A DNA stretch of 64,000 nucleotides. Source: Nannochloropsis oceanica (Eukaryota > Sar > Eustigmatophyceae > Eustigmatales > Monodopsidaceae). The DNA is taken from NCBI GenBank assembly GCA_004519485.1, contig CP038121.1, positions 124,001-188,000 on the forward strand. The letters run 5' to 3'. Below the pieces are notes generated by a model. The model was not told where the DNA came from, did no database searches, and saw only the letters and a program-made list of their open reading frames with translations. How positions within the stretch are numbered: the stretch's first letter is position 1; each line of letters starts with the position of its first letter. The position numbers and the translations under genes were made by a program. This document shows, piece by piece, positions 11,349-20,873 of this stretch.

Positions 11349-12728
11349 TTTAAGGCGGGTAAAGGAGAGATGGAGGGAGGGTGAGGGAGGGAGAAAGTGA
11401 GGGGAGGGGCTGGAGGGTCTGTATGTAAACATATATAAAAACAATTGTAGAGAGGCGCAAAGGGAAAGATCCGTTCAGAAGGATGTTTCGCGTGAGAGCA
11501 TGGAACATTCCTCGACAAACAAAGTACTAGCTCGGGTCGGAAGGAGAGAGAGCGGTGATTGAAGATGACGTCCGCCTTAGTCTCCCCAGAAAGACAAGTA
11601 ATTGGTAATTCCCAGCCCCGATCTTGGCTCGGAAAGCAGGGGAATATTGTATTTAGCTTGAAGACACCTTAATGCTCATGGAATTCGTAAAACTGCACAT
11701 TTGTATGTGAAAGGAGACCCACTAATTTTGTTTGTCGCTGCCGTCAGCCCTATTCATGAGAGTGGCACCTGGGATGGGAGGTTGAAGGGAGAGGAAATGA
11801 GAGGAAGCTAGGCTTAGGGAGAGAGAGGTAGTGAAGTGATTGTGGAGACGTGGAAAGGGGGAAGAGAGGGAGCAATTCTTCTCGGTATATGTATATGTGT
11901 TGATACGAGATACAGAGAAGAAAAGAGTGTCTGCACACAAGGAAACAGGAAGGCCTGTGATGCCGCCTTGGTGCCAGGGGAATGCCATTGAGTGAAGACG
12001 ACCAAACCACAAGTAGTGTGAACCGAATCCACACATGTGCTTACTGTCCATGATGTTCATGTCGTCTCTTTTCTTTTTAATTTAGAAGCTGCTGCTACTA
12101 TTCTATAAATTGTGAAGATATCTCATTCCGCTTCTGGCGCACTCATTCTTCGATTTGGCTTTAATTTCTAAATGTACGGTAACCATGATTCCTCTGCATC
12201 TCCTTGGGTTTGTCACATTCACTTTACCCATTCCCTCCACTCACGACCTAATTTAAATCCCGTCCCGTCAATCTGCGGCTGGCTTTTTGCTGAGCGAAGT
12301 CATCCTCGTGCTCTACCTCCTCCCCCCCCCTTCTCCTCCTCCTCCGTACTATCCTCTTCCGCCTTGTCTTCCTCTCCATGGTCATGCACATTCCCTTTTC
12401 CTTATCCACACCTTGCCCTCTTTCACTCTCTCTGAATTAGGGTCCACATTCCTTTCCCCGTCCATCTTCCTTCTCTTTCTTCCACTCCCTCCAACTGCCT
12501 ATTTTTTATTATTATACCCTCTTTTTTTACACTCACTCTATTTCACAAAACATTCGTCCCTTCTCTTCTCGTTCTTTCCCTTACAGCATGACTTTGTTTT
12601 CCTTTCCCTACGCCCACACTACCTCCCTCCCTCTTATCCCCCCCCCCTCGCCCCCATCAAAGAGTCGAAATAGGGGATGAAGGAAGTAACTCTACCACAC
12701 CCACAGGTGGCCGTCCATCACACGTCCT
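11349..12728. other. Convergent intergenic region, 3' ends of two genes
   Basis: 1.4 kb between the SFC1 stop and the stop of the minus-strand aspartic protease. It includes a purine-rich tract (11760-11870) and a long pyrimidine-rich stretch (12310-12660). No coding exon is supported. Confidence 0.6.
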
Positions 12729-15700
12729 CTACTTCCCTCGGGAGGGAGGAACACACCCCTCCACCGGCATCGCGAACCCCATCCTCTTGTTGGCTCGATC
12801 TACCTCCAGGTATCTTCTTCGGAGAAAAGTCTGTCCGATGGCCCAATGACCGTAACGGATAATTTTGAGGAAGTAGAAGCCGCCCTGGGGTGGAGGGAGG
12901 GAGGGGAGGAGGGGGATACAGGTCCTTGAGTAACAGGTGCTTGCTTTGGTGCTCGCAAGTCATCCCTCTTCCCCTTCCTCCCTCCCTCCCTCCCTCCCTC
13001 CCTCCCTCCCTCCCTCCCTGCTTACCTCGTTATGCAAATAGTCTGCCGGGGTCAAGGTCAAGACCACCTCCTTCCTCCTCTTCCTCCCTTCCTCCGTCCC
13101 TTTCTCCGTCCCTTCCTCAGCCCCCGGCCCTGCCCCCTCCTCCCCCCCTTCCACCTCCTCCCCCTCTAGAACGAGGTCGAGGGAGGGAAGGAGAGCGAGC
13201 TCTTGTACAGACAAGCGACGACCGTAGCCGTCAAAGAGGGTTTGTCCACCGGCCACGTCCGCAACGGCCGGGACGTCTTGACATGAGAAGGAGGGAGGGA
13301 GGGACAGAGGGACGGAGGGAAGAAAGGGGATGGTGAGTGAGATTCAAGGGCGAAACCCCGTCAAAAAGAAACATAGATGCGTCCTCTGCGTCCTTGTCTT
13401 CCCCCCTCCCTCCCTCCCTCCCTTCTTCCCTTCCTCCCTCCCTCCTTTCCTCACCCTTGACCAGCTCGGCGAGTCTGAATCTTAGGGCGTCGAAGACAGG
13501 CTCCGGGAAGCAGGTAGCACTAGGGAGAGGGAGGGAGGGAAGGAGTGGGGGGATACACAAGTGAGGTGTTGTGAGTACGCGGGCTTTTATTCCTCCCTCA
13601 CACGACCCATGGTCGCCACTGTCAATGGTGAAACCCCCTCCAGGTTCCCACCCCTACCTCCGCCCCTCCCTCCGTCCCCCCCTTCCTCCTTCCCCACCTG
13701 TTTCCCGAGTCCACCATGGCCGTGTCGAGCGGCACGTCGTCGAGGGCGGGGTGGAGGGTCGCCTCCTCCGCACTCCCACCACCATCACCACCACCACCAC
13801 CACTGCTGCTGCTGCTGGTGACCGTGGGGATGGCTGCCCGTGACGCCAGAGCACACGGCATTGGAGGCCGCGGGACCAAAATCGAGGAAGGGAGGGAGGG
13901 CGCACACCGCCTCCCTTCCTCCAGCCCCGCAGCAGCAGCTGCTGCAGCTGCAGCTGCAAGGACGGGAAGGAACAACGATTCGCCGCGAATCCTCAGGTCT
14001 TTCACCCGGATCCAGTAATGAGCAAAAGGAGGAAGCATGGGCACATAGCCGATCCCTCCCTTCTTCCCCCCCTCCCTCCCTGCCTCCCTCCCTCCCTCCC
14101 GCCCGCCCAGGGCCAGCGAATGGTCGACCCCGCCGAGGACGAGGGCCGCGCCCCGATCGCCGTCGGCGCACAGGGTGAAGGCGTCAGGTGCCGGGGGAGG
14201 GAGGGAATCAAGGAGGGGGGGCCAGCAGGTGTGTTCGGGTCCACACAAAGTGTTGTTTCCAAAAGACAGGCCAAGAATACCCGCCGCGGCGGGTGCGGGG
14301 TAGAAGCCCGGAGAGGCCTGGGAGGGAGGGAGGGAGGGAGGGAGGGAGGGAGGGAGGGAGGGAGGGAGGGAGGGAGGGAGGGAGGGAGGGAGGGAGGGAG
14401 GGAGGGAGGGAGGGAGGGAGGGCGGGCGAGGAGGGTGAGTGGGGGTTGAAGGGCAGCAGGTGTGTGTGGACCTACACCGAGTGACTGAGATGATAGCCCC
14501 CCCTTCGCTCCCTCCCTCCCTACCTACCTACCTCGAGGATCGCCCCAAACGTGGCTTCTTCCACCTTGAGAGGGCCCAGGGACACATTGCCCTTCATCAG
14601 GACGCCTTGGGAGGGAGGGAGGGAGGGAGGGAGGGAGGGAGGGAGAAAGGAAGGGGTTCGATAGAGTAGGAGGTGCGTGGTCAAGAAGAGCGGGAACAGA
14701 ATGTGATGGATCGTCTGCTACCCTCCTTCGCTCCCCCCCTCCCTCCCTCCCTCCCTCACCTGATGCCTGACTCGAGTACTGCCCCGCCCCAAACGACCAA
14801 CTGAAAGAGCACTGGTTCTCTGGCATGTCCTCCGTCCCTCCTTCCTTCCCGCCCTCCTTCCGTCGTTTGTCCGCGGGGAGGGCGGGGGGAAGCGAGGGAG
14901 GGAGGGCGGGAGGAAAGAGGGGGGAGCGCTGACAGGACCCGCCGTGTGGGCCACAAAAGTGGTTGGCGTCAGGAGTGTGGCATCGACCCTGGCACCTGAG
15001 GGGGGCAAGAGGAAGGGAGCGAGGGGGGGAGAGAGGAAGGGAGGAAAATGAGGTCCATGCCCTGGGAGTGTACCGTGATGGCGAAGATCCTCCCTCCCTC
15101 CCTCCCTCCCTCCCTCCCTTCCTTCCTTCCTCCCTCCCTCCCTCCCTCCCTCCCTCCCTTCCTTCCTCCCTCCCTCCCTCCCTCCCTCCCTCCCTCCCTA
15201 CCGGGGGTCCTCGCAGGCCAAGACCGTCGCCTCCGCCTTGGTGTGATCCAGTCGCGTGGTCATACCCACCCCTCTCTCCGATGAGGCAGAGGCAGACGAA
15301 GAGGAGGAGGGGGAGGAGGAGGGAGAGGAAGGGGAGGAGGAAGGGGAGATGAGGGGGTGCAGGGTTCCAGGCTCCATGTCCACCACGGCGTTCCGCTCGG
15401 GGATGACGCTGAGGGCGGCAGTGGGTATGACTGGAAGGAGGAGGGCGGGACTGATGAGGAGGGAGAGAAGGAGGTAGGGAGGGAAGGTGTTGGTATCGAT
15501 AAAGTTAAGACGACCCACAACATGGGAGGATGATGAGGGAGAGTGGGGGCAAGGACGTTTGAAAATTTGAATGTGGGGGGGGCGGAAGGAGAAAGAGAGG
15601 CAGGCGAGGAGTGCAGCTGCGAACCTTCATGCACGTCACACACCTTCATGGACATAAATGCAATGAAACACGTAAACGCGTAAACGCCATGCCCTTCTCT

Positions 15701-16164
15701 GTCCCATACTGCTCTTCCCTCCCATCCTTCCTTCCCTCCCTCCCTGCCTACCTGCCCGTATCCACTAGCAACTGCAGGGCCTGGTTGCCCTCGAAAATCA
15801 ACGTCGCAAAGTAAGCGGTCAGCCGGGGGTCTAGCGTCGTCATCGGATGATGGATTGCTTCAGCCACCGAAGCGTTGTCCTTGGTGCCTTTGTCGAAGTC
15901 GGTGGGATCATTGCGGCCTCGGAGGTGCGAGGACGAGGGGGAGGAGGAGGAAAGGGAGGATTCCTTGCTCCTCCCCTCGGCCCGTCCGCTCCTGGCTAGA
16001 GCATCAGCCGAGATAATGCTTCCCTTCATGGCTTGGGTGAGTGGGATGTAGGTGGCCGCGTCCACGCAAGGACGAAGGAGAAGGTAGGGGAGAAGGAGGA
16101 TGAAAAGGAAATCGGTGCCTAGGCTGCCAGGACCGGGGCCACGGCCTTTCCCCCTTTTTCTCAT
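12729..16164 (-). CDS. Complete pepsin-like (A1 family) aspartic protease with signal peptide
   Basis: A secretory-pathway aspartic endopeptidase. Eight exons keep frame (673 aa): 15752-16164, 15202-15408, 14760-14995, 14532-14605, 13698-14317, 13455-13519, 13026-13276 and 12729-12884. The start at 16164 gives a basic n-region and a hydrophobic core (FLFILLLPYLLL) before a propeptide-like stretch. The two catalytic motifs are LLVDTGS (Asp135, split by intron 1) and AMVDSGNSA (Asp513). Between them is a Cys-rich block (CEDPRCQGRC, then CSFSWSFGAGQYSS), then GILGLSFG and ALVLGGVD. The C-terminus has HWAIGQTFLRRRYLEVDR and GFAMPVEGC. It is longer than pepsin (~330 aa mature) because of Ser-, Ala/Gly- and REGG-rich insertions, some apparently derived from GGGA/CCCT repeats kept in exons. 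It is a paralogue of the gene at the left edge and diverges from the fluoride-channel gene. Confidence 0.88.
14319..14422. repeat. (GGGA)n tract of about 100 bp, longest in the window
   Basis: An almost perfect GGGA array (CCCT on the coding strand). It sits directly upstream of the 3' splice site of the protease exon ending at 14317, so it serves as, or replaces, the polypyrimidine tract. Similar arrays are at 15090-15198, 29397-29443, 30794-30876, 31124-31192 and 52476-52556. Confidence 0.9.
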
Positions 16165-16695
16165 CCCGAAGATGGGAGGGGTCTGCCACAGCATAGATGC
16201 GGCGTTAATGACCCTGTTATCTTTATGTGGGGAAGGGGTCGCGCATAAGAAAGCGTGTTTGATCGGTGTCAAGGAAGAACAGGAACTCAGTCAGGTGTCA
16301 ATCAATGCTATCGACCTGCCAGCAGCTGCCGACCCTTTTCACGCCTTGCCTCCCCCAAGCTACATGTGCACACAACGAGTTCTGTGTAATGTCCCTGTCC
16401 TTGTCCTGGATTTCACCCAAAAAATGCCGGGAACACAAAGCACATGCGAGCCTCGGGGTTGGATTTGAAGGCTCTGCAACAGTAACAGACCACTGCTCGC
16501 TTGAACCACCACCCCGGAATAGCAATAGAGCGACAAAGCAGGACGCCTGCACTGGTGAAAAGGCACCAGTTCCCGGTCTTTTTTTATTTTACAGAGAAAG
16601 ATTAAACAAAAACAACATTACTTTGTTAGGCTCCCCTAGCACCCTCCAACACACCCAACGCACCGACAACCGCACGCACCATCCCAACCGCATTA
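16165..16695. promoter_or_regulatory. Divergent promoter region between the aspartic protease (-) and fluoride channel (+)
   Basis: A 531-bp spacer with two outward-facing start codons, largely free of GGGA repeats. There is a T-rich patch near 16580-16630. Open frames on both strands here are not conserved-looking and probably represent leader sequence. Confidence 0.5.
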
Positions 16696-17540
16696 ATGCT
16701 CCACCACGCTAAATTTGCCGGCTTGCTCCTCGACGGGGCCGCGATTGGGAGCGGAGCGTTTTGCGGGGCTTTGCTTCGGTATGGGGCGATGAAGGTGCAG
16801 GAGCATTACAAATGCGGCCCCTGGGCCATCCCGGTGATCAATGTAGCGGGGTCGTTCGTGTTGGGGGCGTTGTCTGTGAGTAGCCATGTTGACCCCAGGT
16901 TGAAACTGATGATGGGAGTTGGATTTTGTGGTACGTGCAGAGAGGGTGGGAGGAATTGAAGGAGGGGGAGCGTGTGTGTGTGGGCATGGAAACCGCCGTT
17001 GATCCTACCAACCCCCATTTCCTTCCTTCCCTCCTTTCCCTCCCCCTCTCCACAGGCTCCCTCACAACTTTCTCCACCTTCTCAGTCGATATCGTCCATC
17101 TGCTACATGCAGGCAAACTGGGCACGGCCATTGGATACGTCCTCTTCAACAATGTAGGGGGTGTCCTTGCGGCCGCCTTGGCAATCAAGCTCTTTACTGG
17201 GAAAGGAGGATTTGGAGGAGGGGGGGGGCTAGGTGGTAAGGGTGGAGGAGGGATCGGAGGGTTTCTCACCTCCCCGCTTTCTTTCGCTCCCTCGTCCTTG
17301 CCGGCGGCGACGACGACGATGAGGGCGGGAATGATGAAGGGGGGGAGGGAAGGAGTGAGGGAGGGGCGCGCAGCAACAACGGGAGCAGCAGCAGAAGTGG
17401 TAGGGAGGGGAACGGGCCTACTGCCTGTGCCGGCGGTGGGTGAATGGGGGCGAGGAGGAGGGAGAGGAGGAGAAGAGCTGAGTGGAGGAGGGTTGTACCG
17501 GTGGCCGAGGGCATGGGGGGACAGAAGCGAGAGGCCGTGA
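16696..17540 (+). CDS. CrcB/Fluc/FEX-type fluoride exporter
   Basis: A small membrane protein that lets toxic F- leave the cell through a dimeric channel. Two exons keep frame (239 aa): 16696-16930 and 17056-17540. Family motifs are clear: GAFCGALLRYG in helix 1, INVAGSFVLGAL in helix 2, and GFCGSLTTFSTFSVD (split by the intron), which carries the Phe-box/track residues. The last helix is GVLAAALAIKLF. The ~125-residue domain is the length of a single bacterial Fluc subunit. Fungal FEX proteins fuse two such units, whereas here only one is visible, so the channel would be a homodimer. About 115 Gly/Arg/Ala-rich residues follow; they may be a disordered tail or an intron I failed to remove. 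It diverges from the aspartic protease and converges on the WD40-like gene. Confidence 0.88.
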
Positions 17541-17925
17541 GAGCGAGGAGTGATGACGGCTCTGTCGGTGCGCGTGGATGAAAGAGAGTGAGAGAGAGAG
17601 AGGCAGCGTCCATGTTCTCGTTTTCTGCTGATAGCCTTAACGTATATATAGACAACATATTTGTACCATACATGTGTATAGTAGCAATATGGTCGATTCA
17701 AATGTTAACGGTTTAAACCCCCAAAATCTGAAGCTCGACATGGTAAGACCCTTCCCGGTCCATTGGCTCATTTCCTGCTTTTATTTTTTTTTCTTTTCAA
17801 TCAAAATAAAACCATACCACTTCTTCTGCCTTCACTCTCTCCCCTCTTGTGTGGCCCTAAACCCACGTGCCCGCCTACGTTTCCCGCCCTCTCAACCCTC
17901 CTCGTCCCTTCCTCGACCTCCTCCA
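17541..17925. other. Convergent intergenic region
   Basis: 385 bp between the stop codons of the fluoride channel (+) and the WD40-like gene (-). It contains an AT-rich stretch near 17640-17700 that could hold polyadenylation signals. Nothing else is visible. Confidence 0.5.
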
Positions 17926-19649
17926 TCACCACCAATCACCACCACCCATCCTCTCTGCATGCCTCACTGCATGGATGGTTCCCTTGTCACTCACCCCTAG
18001 AATCACCTCTTCCTCCTCCCCCCCTTCCTCCGTCCTCACCAACCCCAGGCCCACCCACCGGGCACCCGCACGGACCGAGCCCGTGAAGGCCTCATGGAGC
18101 CGGCTAGCGCTAGGATGAGAGGCAGGGCCCTGTACCAGCAGCACCTTGCCCTCCCTCCCTCCCTTCCCGCCTCCCTCGAAGTGTGGAATTGTGGACGCCT
18201 CGTCCCTATCCCTTCCTCCTTCCCTTGTTCAAATCGTGCTTTTTCTTTCCCCCTCTTTTCTTCTTTTTCTTTTTCCTCTTCTCTCTGCATCCGTCGCTTT
18301 TGCTTGGTAAGGGGCTGCAGCCCGTAGCTCCCCTCTCCTCCGCTTCCTCCCTCCTTCCTTCTCCCTCCTCCCGACACCGCGCAGGCCAACAATTCCGAAT
18401 CTAAACCCGTGACATACAACCTCACTCCCCCCCTCCCTTGCCTCTCTTCCTCCCTGCCTCCCTCCCTCCCTCCCCCCGACAGCATCGCCACCACGCTGAG
18501 CTTCACTGGCGCCCTCCACCTTGTCTCACATCGAATTGATGCCTGCTGTCTGACCCCTCCTCCCCCCATCCCTCCCTCCCTCCCTCCTCCCTCCTTCACC
18601 GCCGGCCTGGCCAAGTGTCTTCATATCATAGAGCATCACCACCCCTTCCTCCCCCACGACCAATAGCTCCCCCCCCCCCCTCCCATCCTCCCTCCTTCCA
18701 TTCCCCTCAACACCTGCCCCCCCTCCCTCTCCCCATCCTTCTCTCTTTCCCTCCATTCCAACGTCACGATCCGCGTCAGGGGAAGAGGCTGCTCGCGCGC
18801 CTCACAGGGGGAAGCACACCTCTCATCCCACAGGGAGAAGAAATAACCCTCAGCGACTGCGAGGAACGAAGAAGAACAAGAGAAAACAGAGAAGGAGCAG
18901 GAGTGAAGGGAGGAAGGGGAGAGGTAGGCGAGCGCGGTGGGGGCGTCCCAGAGCGGGTGAAATGAGGTGGAGGAGGAGGAGGAGGAGGAGGGAGAGACGT
19001 CGAGAAAGGAGAGGACTTGACCGTAGGTTCTTAAAGTGGCAAGGCGAGAAGGATGATGAGGATCGAAGGCCAAGCCTGCCCAGCCAAACCGAGGAAAATC
19101 CCCTGGAGGGGCAGGGGAGGGGAAGGAGGAAGGGGTAGAGGTCGGACTGGAAGAGGGGCGAGAGTAGAGGTGGACCGTGGCTGCGCTGTCAATGGCCGCG
19201 AGGGCCTGCTTGTTGGGAATGAAGCACAGATGTTGGACTTCCGTGGGTTTGTGTGATGCTTGGAAGAGGAAGAGGACGACGGGGGAGGGGGAAAAGAGGG
19301 GTGAGCGCTGGAAGGCCATTCTTGTCAGAGGCGTAACTTGTTGATGTTGATGCTGCTGCCCGGCAGTCGAGGAGGAGAAAGGAGGAGGAGCGGGGTAAGT
19401 AAGGGCGAGCCGGAAGATGTTGTGGTGGCAGGCAATGAAGCAGGTTTGGGCGTTCAAGGCGGCCAGGCGCGTGGCTTGTAGACCACCGCCCGTGGAGAAA
19501 AAGGAAGGGTACCCAGCTTGCGTTGCCGCCGCCGCAGAGGACGACGAGGGATTATAAATGTAGACGGAAGGCCCGACGATGGAGGGGAGGAGGGGAGAGG
19601 TAGGCATTTCTCTCGGAAAAGATGATTGGTCTGCCTCTGTACACGCCAT
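17926..19649 (-). CDS. WD40-like beta-propeller protein (unassigned)
   Basis: Not assigned to a named family. Five exons keep frame: 18768-19649 (start uncertain), 18600-18666, 18481-18556, 18378-18420 and 17926-18144 (428 aa from the ATG at 19649). Blade-like strands recur: ALAAIDSAATVHLYSR, AGLAFDPHH, LLVVGEEGVVMLYD and EEVILGVSDKGTIHAV. No canonical GH-WD pairs are strong, so this may be a degenerate propeller. Ser-rich loops interrupt the blades. The donor after 18481 (GTCGGG) is weak. Upstream on the same strand (19650-19821) another frame reads ISTCTHPFASHS and CQIAAIDTRAVIDQW, which also looks like a blade; the N-terminus may therefore extend to an ATG at 19821, through a missed junction or a one-base frame change near 19685. 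Function unknown. Confidence 0.6.
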
Positions 19650-19821
19650 AAAAAGCCCTCCCCGAGTGTACACTCCAGAGAAATGACCCGGAGGAGAAGG
19701 GCCGAGCTGCCCTGTTCCATTGATCAATGACCGCGCGGGTGTCGATCGCGGCTATTTGGCAGTCTGAAAGCCCGAAATGGCTACTGTGGCTGGCAAAGGG
19801 GTGTGTACATGTAGATATCAT

Positions 19822-20873
19822 GTTTGTGGGCGAAAGACTACAATTTTGGGAGTATGCGAGGGTTTTCCGGGAACAAGAAGTCCTCGAGGGGGGAGGGAGA
19901 AGGCAAGTCAAGGCGGGAGACGACCGACTGCTCCATATGTCCTGTGTCACACGTGTGCTGCTATTTCCCTTCTTTCTGCCCCTTATTTTGTCCACTTCAC
20001 GCTCCCATACTGTGTGTTTATTTGCTTGTCTCGTCGGCGCACGTCTCATTAATCCTAGTCGGTTGTTGGCGTTGTCACAGCGATGTGTCACAGCGATGTG
20101 TCGGCGAGAGCGCCCGAAAAACATTCCACTCGAGCAGGCCGGAGCAGCCAAGGCACGCTTCCAAACTTGTTTACGTGAACCAAAATGACCGCACCTCCTC
20201 AGAGTAATGTTAATCCATGCCATTGACAATGCACGTGTGGGATCGTTCGAGGGCTGTGGCTTGTTGTGCTCCTTTGGACTCGGCTGCTGCGAGTCGGTCT
20301 GAAATTCCCTCGTCCTTGATGACACACGCATGCTTTGCGTGTGCCTCCTCAACATCACCATGCGCGTGCACATTCATCCCACCAGACACGACATCAACCG
20401 CAGGCAGCCTATGGGACTTTATTCAGTGCCATCAACTCGCAATTGACGGGCCTGATTCTGTTTTACGTCGGCTGTGCTCAGTGTTGTGTGAAGCCTCAGA
20501 AAATTTCGCTCCTTGTTGACATTGCATGCACCAAAGCAGGAAAAAGGAATAAGGAGGAGAAGCAGGAGAGCATCAGCGCCAACACCCTCCGCGAAGGCAT
20601 CTGCACGTCTAGCGTGGGCCTTGCCTCGGTGTGGGCAGTGCCGCAGCGGGAGGGTGCGCGTTGGCGGAGAAGGAGGCGGCAGAAAACAAGCCGGCCAGGC
20701 GCCTACATCGATCGTTCTAGGGCTTTCACTTGGCATCCATCCCGCTCATTCATTTACCCCGCTGCACTCACACAGACATCACAACAGCATCAAGGACGCC
20801 AACGACCAGCTCCTCAACCCTACTTTCCATTCCAGTCAACCGCTTCTTCCCCTTCTTCGCTCACACACAAGCC
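19822..20873. promoter_or_regulatory. Divergent intergenic region between the WD40-like gene (-) and the DUF1995-like gene (+)
   Basis: 1.05 kb that should contain both promoters. It is poor in GGGA repeats. Several 90-190 codon frames are open on both strands but none resembles a known protein or joins either gene by splicing. Confidence 0.45.

Noticed and set aside
14320-14420. CRISPR-like or satellite array of short repeats
   Set aside because: It is a plain GGGA tetranucleotide run inside a eukaryotic intron, with no spacers.
15040-15110. Candidate short protease exon (IFAITVHSQG)
   Set aside because: Joining the neighbouring exons directly gives CEDPRCQGRC in frame, which fits the Cys-rich block. 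The extra exon would break it.
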